NCBI GenBank assembly: GCA_020861125.1
Contig: JAJBSZ010000173.1
Span: 1-9,406 of the forward strand
DNA from: Planctomycetota bacterium
GTDB lineage: Bacteria > Planctomycetota > SZUA-567
Length of the DNA stretch: 9,406 nucleotides
Direction of reading: 5' to 3'
Shown one piece after another: positions 5,557 through 9,406 of this stretch (the stretch's first letter is position 1; every line of letters begins with the position of its first letter). Under the pieces are notes generated by a model that made no database searches, was not told where the DNA came from, and saw only the letters and a program-made list of their open reading frames with translations. The translations under genes were made by a program, and so were the position numbers.

Positions 5557-5696
5557 GGGGATAGCTATAGCGCCGAAAGGTTGAAGGGTTGACGGTCGCG
5601 CCCCAGCCGGTGAGCGGGCACTGGATAGAGGTCTGCCACCAGGCAGTGCCAGGGGTCCGAGTTCAGTGTACTAAACCATACTATAGCGATAACCCC
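5557..5696. other. Segment with nested complementary arms, possible structured RNA
   Basis: Arms pair in nested order: GGGG 5557-5560 with CCCC 5693-5696; GCTATAG 5564-5570 with CTATAGC 5681-5687; GGTT 5579-5582 with AACC 5674-5677; GAA 5583-5585 with TTC 5662-5664; CGG 5593-5595 with CCG 5657-5659; CCCC 5601-5604 with GGGG 5652-5655; GGCACTG 5617-5623 with CAGTGCC 5644-5650. The two 7-bp arms are the solid part and the short arms could be chance. I recognise no known RNA family. The strand is undetermined and no strong promoter for it was found. Confidence 0.3.
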
Positions 5697-5704
5697 ATAC
5701 TTTT

Positions 5705-5736
5705 ACGCCCCGACCGAACGACTTCGGCCGGGGCGT
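5705..5736 (-). terminator. GC-rich hairpin, probable end of the TRAP-SGNH operon
   Basis: ACGCCCCG (5705-5712) pairs with CGGGGCGT (5729-5736), and past one mismatch CCGA (5714-5717) pairs with TCGG (5724-5727) around a 6-nt loop. It lies 30 bp after the SGNH stop. No T-tract follows on the minus strand (four A follow instead), so it is not a canonical intrinsic terminator. It may instead protect 3' ends. Confidence 0.45.
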
Positions 5737-5765
5737 TGGGCGTCGGGTAGTGGCAGACGAAGGGG

Positions 5766-6566
5766 TTAATTTCCGTAATATTCCTGCACCGTCTCCCAGG
5801 CCGTCCGCTGCAGGAAGCGGGCGGTGTCGTCGTCCAAACCCGCGGTGTAGGCAATGCCTTCCGGGGATTTCTGGAAGAACGACGCGAAGACCGTGCAGGC
5901 ACCCAGGTAGGTGCCGGCCAGACTCGGGTGGCGCAGGTCGGGTTCGTAGAGGTTGATGTCCGGGCGGTCACGGGTCGAGCGGGCGAAGGCCAGCCCGGCC
6001 GGGATCACCAGCATGTCATTGGCGTTGCCCGCCTCGACATAGGCCTCCGCCAGACCCGTGGTCATGGCCGGTTGATCGGCATAGGCCCAGCTCATGAACA
6101 GCACCGGTTCGGCGTCGTGGCGGCGGGCGGTGGCGGCGTGTTTGGCGGCATAGTCGAAAAACACCGGACGCAGGGTGGGATGGACCGGGCACTGGCTGCA
6201 GTCGAGCAGGATCACCACATCGAACGGCTTGCGCTGGGGATCGTTGAACACCACCTGGTTGCCTTCGACAAAGGAATAGGATCCGACGCCCGCGGGGTCG
6301 AAATAGGCTTCCAGATTGTGCCACGACAACCCGGCTCCGCTGATGGTAGCCGAGGTGCTGCGCAGCCGGTACTCGCTGTCGCCGGTGCGCACCAGCCGGT
6401 TCAGGTGATCGTGCATGCTGTTGTTGTAGTAAAAAAAGCTGTTGCCGACGAACAGGATGGACGACGGAGACGGTTCCGCCAACGCCTTCTTCTCCGGAAC
6501 GGTTGCGGCATGGGCCAATGAGGAAGCCGCCAATAGCGCGGCGAGACAGAGGGAACGGGCTTTCAT
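5766..6566 (-). CDS. Secreted SGNH/GDSL-type hydrolase
   Basis: This is probably a periplasmic or exported esterase or lipase-like hydrolase. The 266-residue protein begins with a signal peptide (about 1-20, ending LAHA). Next comes the block I motif ILFVGNSFFYYNNSMH (37-52), in which Ser43 is the likely nucleophile in a GNSF variant of GDSL. Block II may be SGAGLSW, followed by VVILLDCSQCP. The C-terminal catalytic pair appears as DLRHPS with Asp210 and His213, the DxxH spacing typical of SGNH enzymes. The ATG at 6564-6566 has AAGGAG at good spacing. It lies 46 bp after dctM on the same strand with no terminator between, so it is probably the last gene of the TRAP operon. The substrate is unknown, and a carbohydrate acyl-esterase role is equally possible. 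Confidence 0.82.
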   Translation of the reverse strand: MKARSLCLAALLAASSLAHAATVPEKKALAEPSPSSILFVGNSFFYYNNSMHDHLNRLVRTGDSEYRLRSTSATISGAGLSWHNLEAYFDPAGVGSYSFVEGNQVVFNDPQRKPFDVVILLDCSQCPVHPTLRPVFFDYAAKHAATARRHDAEPVLFMSWAYADQPAMTTGLAEAYVEAGNANDMLVIPAGLAFARSTRDRPDINLYEPDLRHPSLAGTYLGACTVFASFFQKSPEGIAYTAGLDDDTARFLQRTAWETVQEYYGN

Positions 6567-6612
6567 TGCTTTCTCCTTGGGACAGGGCCAAAAACCACCG
6601 AGACCATTGCCG

Positions 6613-7890
6613 TCACCGCACCAAAAACATGCTGATCGGTTCGATATAGGTGATCAGGATCAACGACAGGAAGAGGACGGCGATGTACGGCAAAATCGCC
6701 CGCACCAGCGTTTCGAATTTGATGTCGGAGATGTTACAGGCGACGTAGAGGCAGGAGCCCACCGGCGGGGTGATCATGCCGATACCCATATTGACGATAA
6801 AAATAATGCCGACCAGATAGGGATTGATGCCGACCTTTTCCATCACCGGCAGGAGGATGGGCGTCAGCAGGGCAATGGCGGCGGAGGACTGGAGAAAACA
6901 GCCTGCTACCAGCACCACTACGTTGAACAAAAACAGGACCAGATACTTATTGGTGGTGATGGACAGAAGCAACTCGGCAATCTTCTGCGGAATCTGCTCG
7001 CGGGTAAGGACGAAGCTGAACGTGATCACCGTGGCCATGATCAGCATGATCACCGAAGAGGCGACGGCGGAGTCCCAAATGATTTTCGGCAATTTTGCCA
7101 GGGTCAGATCGCGGTAGACCACCAGCCCGACGAAAAGGCCGTAGACGGCGGCGACCGCCCCCGCCTCGGTCGGGGTGAAGATGCCGGAATAGATCCCACC
7201 GAGGATGATCACCGGCATGGCAAGGGCCCAGATACTGGCCACCGTCGTGCGGGCGATGGTCGCGGCCGTGATGGTGGCCTTGACCTTGGGGATGTTGTGC
7301 TTGCGGGCGTAGAGCCAGGCGACGAGCATCATGCAAAGACCCATGAGCAGTCCCGGCCCGATGCCGGTGAGAAACAGGGTGCTCACCGAAGTCCCCGCCA
7401 GGACGCAGTAGGTGACCATGGGAATGCTGGGGGGGATGACCTGGCCAACGGTGCCGGCCGCGGCCACCGTGGCGGCGGTGAAGGCCTTGTCGTAGCCGTT
7501 CTTCTCCATCTCCGGCACCATGATGCCGCCGATGGCCGCCGTCGTCGCCGGGCAGGAGCCGGAGATGGCGGCGAAGATCATGGATGCGCCGATGGACACC
7601 ATGGCCAGCCCGCCGCGAAAGCCGCTGAAAAACAGGTTTACGAATTGCACCAATTTCTGCGAAATGCCCCCCTCGCACATCAGGTTGCCCGCGAGGATGA
7701 AAAACGGGATGGCCATCAGCGGAAAGGAATTGATGCCGTTGAACATGGTCTGGGCGACGATCACCAGCGGCACACTCATACCGCCCACGATGGCGAGGAT
7801 GGCGGCGCCACCGAGGCTGACCCCGATGGGCACACCAATCGCCATGAGCAGGAAAAAGGACCCGAACAGGATGGTGGTGGTGAGGCTCAT
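6613..7890 (-). CDS. dctM: TRAP transporter large permease subunit (DctM)
   Basis: This is the inner-membrane channel subunit of a sodium- or proton-driven tripartite transporter. The 425-residue product is the usual length and is hydrophobic throughout, with about a dozen membrane helices. Signature segments include IPFFILAGNLMCEGGIS, AAISGSCPATTAAIG, PEMEKNGYDKAF followed by GQVIPPSIPM, SGIFTPTEAGAVA, and near the C-terminus LLTPILLP followed by ITPPVGSCLYV. The start is the ATG at 7888-7890 with AAAGGGGAAA upstream. It overlaps the dctQ stop by 4 bp (ATGA), so the two are translationally coupled. Longer frames upstream are out of place because they run antisense through dctQ's reading frame. 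It works with DctQ and DctP encoded immediately upstream. Confidence 0.97.
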   Translation of the reverse strand: MSLTTTILFGSFFLLMAIGVPIGVSLGGAAILAIVGGMSVPLVIVAQTMFNGINSFPLMAIPFFILAGNLMCEGGISQKLVQFVNLFFSGFRGGLAMVSIGASMIFAAISGSCPATTAAIGGIMVPEMEKNGYDKAFTAATVAAAGTVGQVIPPSIPMVTYCVLAGTSVSTLFLTGIGPGLLMGLCMMLVAWLYARKHNIPKVKATITAATIARTTVASIWALAMPVIILGGIYSGIFTPTEAGAVAAVYGLFVGLVVYRDLTLAKLPKIIWDSAVASSVIMLIMATVITFSFVLTREQIPQKIAELLLSITTNKYLVLFLFNVVVLVAGCFLQSSAAIALLTPILLPVMEKVGINPYLVGIIFIVNMGIGMITPPVGSCLYVACNISDIKFETLVRAILPYIAVLFLSLILITYIEPISMFLVR

Positions 7891-8402
7891 AGGGTTTCCC
7901 CTTTTCCGGCGGCTGGCGCGGCGGGGGTCGGCCGGGCCGAGTGCAGGGCGAGGACCAGATAATACAAGCCGATGAAGGTGGACCCGATGATCATGCAGAG
8001 ATAGACAAAGGCAATGGGCAGGCCGAGGGCGGGGGATACCTGCCGCATCAGTTTCGGCCACGCCTGGATGGTGCAGTAGGCGACGATGAAAAAGAACGCC
8101 GTGCAGACGAGGTTTGCCAGGCACCGCAGCACCGTGGCGGGGATGCGCGGCAGGGCGTTCTGCAACGCCTCGACGCCGATGTGCTTGCCCTGCCGCGCGC
8201 CGACGTAGGCGGCGATGAACGTCATCCAGATAAACAGGAACCGCGACAGCTCCTCGGACCAGGCAAGAGAACTACGCAGGATATAGCGGCAGATCACCTG
8301 CAGGAAAATGGCGCCCGTCATGCCCGCAAGGATGAGGGCGGACAGCCAGGTAAACACGACGTCAACCTTCCGGAAAACCCATTCGATCCGATCAAACATC
8401 AT
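7887..8402 (-). CDS. dctQ: TRAP transporter small permease subunit (DctQ)
   Basis: This four-helix membrane protein pairs with DctM. The 171-residue product has helices at about 16-38, 52-68, 90-112 and 126-150. The family signature is AWSEELSRFLFIWMTFIAA followed by ARQGKHIGVEAL, where EELxRFxxxW and the later HI are typical of DctQ. The tail is Ala/Pro-rich. Two consecutive ATG codons begin at 8400-8402 and 8397-8399; either can serve, with GAGGGAAGGG just upstream. It follows dctP after 82 bp containing two hairpins and overlaps dctM by 4 bp. Confidence 0.95.
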   Translation of the reverse strand: MMFDRIEWVFRKVDVVFTWLSALILAGMTGAIFLQVICRYILRSSLAWSEELSRFLFIWMTFIAAYVGARQGKHIGVEALQNALPRIPATVLRCLANLVCTAFFFIVAYCTIQAWPKLMRQVSPALGLPIAFVYLCMIIGSTFIGLYYLVLALHSARPTPAAPAAGKGETL

Positions 8403-8424
8403 CAGCCCTTCCCTCGCTGTCGCC

Positions 8425-8481
8425 CGGACGGATCGTCCGTGGCGTATGGCCAGTCTGCGGCGGGGGACACCGGCGCGCCGG
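8425..8481 (-). promoter_or_regulatory. Two hairpins in the dctP-dctQ gap
   Basis: CCGGCGCGCCGG (8470-8481) is a perfect 12-base palindrome starting three bases beyond the dctP stop. CGGACG-GAT-CGTCCG (8425-8439) is a second perfect stem with a 3-nt loop just before the dctQ ribosome-binding site. Such structures commonly stabilise or partly terminate the binding-protein message, so more DctP than DctQM would be made. That effect is inferred here. Confidence 0.5.
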
Positions 8482-8484
8482 CGG

Positions 8485-9406
8485 TTATTTCGCCTGCTGA
8501 ATCAAGGTGAGCAAGGCACCGAAAGCAGCATCGAATTCCTGATAGACCGGCTGGCAGGCCGCCTGGAACTCGGAAAGATCTTCGAGGATGGTCAGGGTAA
8601 CGCCCGAGGCGCGGATGGTGTCCATATTCTGGGCATCCAGCTTGAGGGATTCCTGCCGCTGGAGTTCCCCTGCCTCCTTGGCCGCACGCATCAGGGCCTC
8701 CTGCTCTTTCGGGCTGAAGGCGGTAAACCGATCCAGATCCATGATCAGAGGTTCGGCCGTATAGATATGTTTGGTTACCGAATAATAGGGGCATACTTCC
8801 GTGTACTTGTTCATGATGTTGTTGGAATCGGAGTTTTCCGACGCGTCGACGGTGCCCAACTGCAGCGAGGAAAACACCTCCGCCACCGCCATGGGCGTCG
8901 GGATGGCGCCGAGGGTGCGGAAGGTGGAAAGGAAGACCGCGCTTTCCGGAGTGCGGATTTTCAGCCCGGCCAGATCCGCCGGCGTGGTAACGTTACCCTT
9001 GACGCTGGTGATGCTGCGGAAGCCGTTGTCCCACCAGCCGAGGATCTTGAAACCCTGCGCCTCAGCGATCGCCTCGAGTTGTTTTCCCACCGTGCCGTCC
9101 AGTACCCGGAAAGCTTCCTCCTTGGTGGCAAACAGGAACGGCATGTCCAGCACGCCGATCTCCGGCACGAAATTGGAAAACGCCATGGTGGATTCCAGAG
9201 CGAGATCGAGAGTGCCCATCTGCACGAATTCGATGGCTTTGGCGCCGGAGGCGATCTGCGAGGCCGGGAAGACGTCAACGGTGAGGGAACCGTTGCTGTA
9301 CTCCTTGACGAGTTCCGCGAATTTCAGGGAACCGGTCTGGTAGGGATGATCCGTCGCGCCCACGTGGTTCAGGGACAGGGAGGCGGCCTGGCCGAGAGCG
9401 GTGGCG
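8485..9406 (-). CDS. dctP: TRAP transporter solute-binding protein (DctP), 5' end missing
   Basis: This periplasmic receptor captures the solute and delivers it to DctQM. About 307 residues are visible and the frame is open to the right edge. The GTG at 9361-9363 is internal, because the upstream codons read ATALGQAASLSLNHV, which looks like the end of a signal peptide (cleavage after GQA) and the first beta strand. Family features follow: DHPYQTGSLKFAEL, a VDVFPASQIASGAKAIE segment, LKIRTPESAVF with the conserved carboxylate-binding Arg, LGAIPTPMAVAEVFSSLQ, and TVDASENSDSNN. The C-terminal part is helical, ending LIQQAK. The DASEN motif replaces the more common DGQEN. Substrate is not assignable, though the conserved Arg suggests a carboxylate. 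It is the first visible gene of the operon, with dctQ, dctM and the SGNH hydrolase downstream. Confidence 0.95.
   Translation of the reverse strand, partial: ATALGQAASLSLNHVGATDHPYQTGSLKFAELVKEYSNGSLTVDVFPASQIASGAKAIEFVQMGTLDLALESTMAFSNFVPEIGVLDMPFLFATKEEAFRVLDGTVGKQLEAIAEAQGFKILGWWDNGFRSITSVKGNVTTPADLAGLKIRTPESAVFLSTFRTLGAIPTPMAVAEVFSSLQLGTVDASENSDSNNIMNKYTEVCPYYSVTKHIYTAEPLIMDLDRFTAFSPKEQEALMRAAKEAGELQRQESLKLDAQNMDTIRASGVTLTILEDLSEFQAACQPVYQEFDAAFGALLTLIQQAK

Larger units (their letters stand above)
5373..5765. other. 393-bp gene-free, AT-rich to structured regulatory region
   Basis: No credible protein-coding gene is seen here. The DUF3793-proximal half is AT-rich and holds the promoter and several dyads described separately. 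The distal half (5557-5736) is GC-richer and contains nested complementary segments plus a long GC hairpin. A run of seven T on the minus strand (5424-5430) follows only weak secondary structure. Confidence 0.6.

Noticed and set aside
5557..5696. Assignment as 6S RNA, SRP RNA, or a cobalamin, TPP or Moco riboswitch
   Set aside because: Conserved motifs of these families were looked for on both strands and not found. A weak resemblance to part of 6S RNA would require the rest of the molecule to lie in the AT-rich promoter region, which does not fit.
6442..7962. 506-codon plus-strand open frame
   Set aside because: It is antisense to dctM. The predicted product is dominated by His, Asp, Gly and Gln, the complement of hydrophobic codons, and has no ribosome-binding site.
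7891..8124. N-terminal extension of DctM to 503 residues
   Set aside because: The extra 78 residues are the shadow of dctQ in another frame. The start at 7890 gives the family length, a good ribosome-binding site and a 4-bp overlap with dctQ.
1..9406. CRISPR arrays, tRNA or rRNA genes, insertion sequences
   Set aside because: No regularly spaced direct repeats, cloverleaf or rRNA motifs, or transposase motifs were seen on either strand.

Overview
The window suggests a GC-rich, Gram-negative, anaerobic bacterium. kdsA (the Kdo step of lipopolysaccharide synthesis) and two Spy/CpxP-type periplasmic proteins imply an outer membrane and periplasm. A DUF3793 protein paired with a clostridial-type short-chain flavodoxin is characteristic of anaerobes, and a three-gene TRAP transporter fits an organism that scavenges organic acids or similar solutes. 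Taken together this resembles Desulfovibrio-type sulfate reducers or another diderm anaerobe, but no rRNA or other taxonomic marker is present, so the assignment is an inference.

Layout from left to right. (1) 1-466, minus: the N-terminal part of a protein that looks like a phage virion or tail-associated structural protein and runs off the left edge. (2) 623-1483, minus: kdsA, with all four metal ligands of the metal-dependent class and a strong sigma70-type promoter at 1617-1644. (3) 1681-3952, plus: a stress-sensing block made of a secreted Spy/CpxP-like chaperone (1681-2427), an ECF sigma factor (2608-3186), a 93-residue single-TM protein placed like an anti-sigma factor (3171-3452), and a membrane-anchored Spy/CnrX-like periplasmic sensor candidate (3449-3952). 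The last three overlap, so they are probably translationally coupled, and they end at a good intrinsic terminator (3973-4003). (4) 4097-4147 holds a minus-strand terminator facing that one. (5) 4261-5372, minus: flavodoxin preceded by DUF3793, transcribed from a near-consensus promoter (5478-5505) embedded in dyad symmetries. (6) 5373-5765: a gene-free stretch of 393 bp holding that promoter, operator-like palindromes, a 140-nt segment able to fold into nested stems, and a GC-rich hairpin. (7) 5766-9406, minus: a TRAP operon in the order dctP (partial, runs off the right edge), dctQ, dctM, then a secreted SGNH-type hydrolase.

How the parts may work together. The sigma / single-TM / periplasmic-sensor triplet has the sizes and topology of the CnrH-CnrY-CnrX trans-envelope signalling system, and the divergently placed soluble Spy-like chaperone is a natural output or partner. 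The periplasmic SGNH hydrolase at the end of the TRAP operon could release or process the solute captured by DctP. The flavodoxin/DUF3793 pair is probably an electron-transfer module under its own regulator. Everything functional beyond family recognition is inference from the sequence alone.
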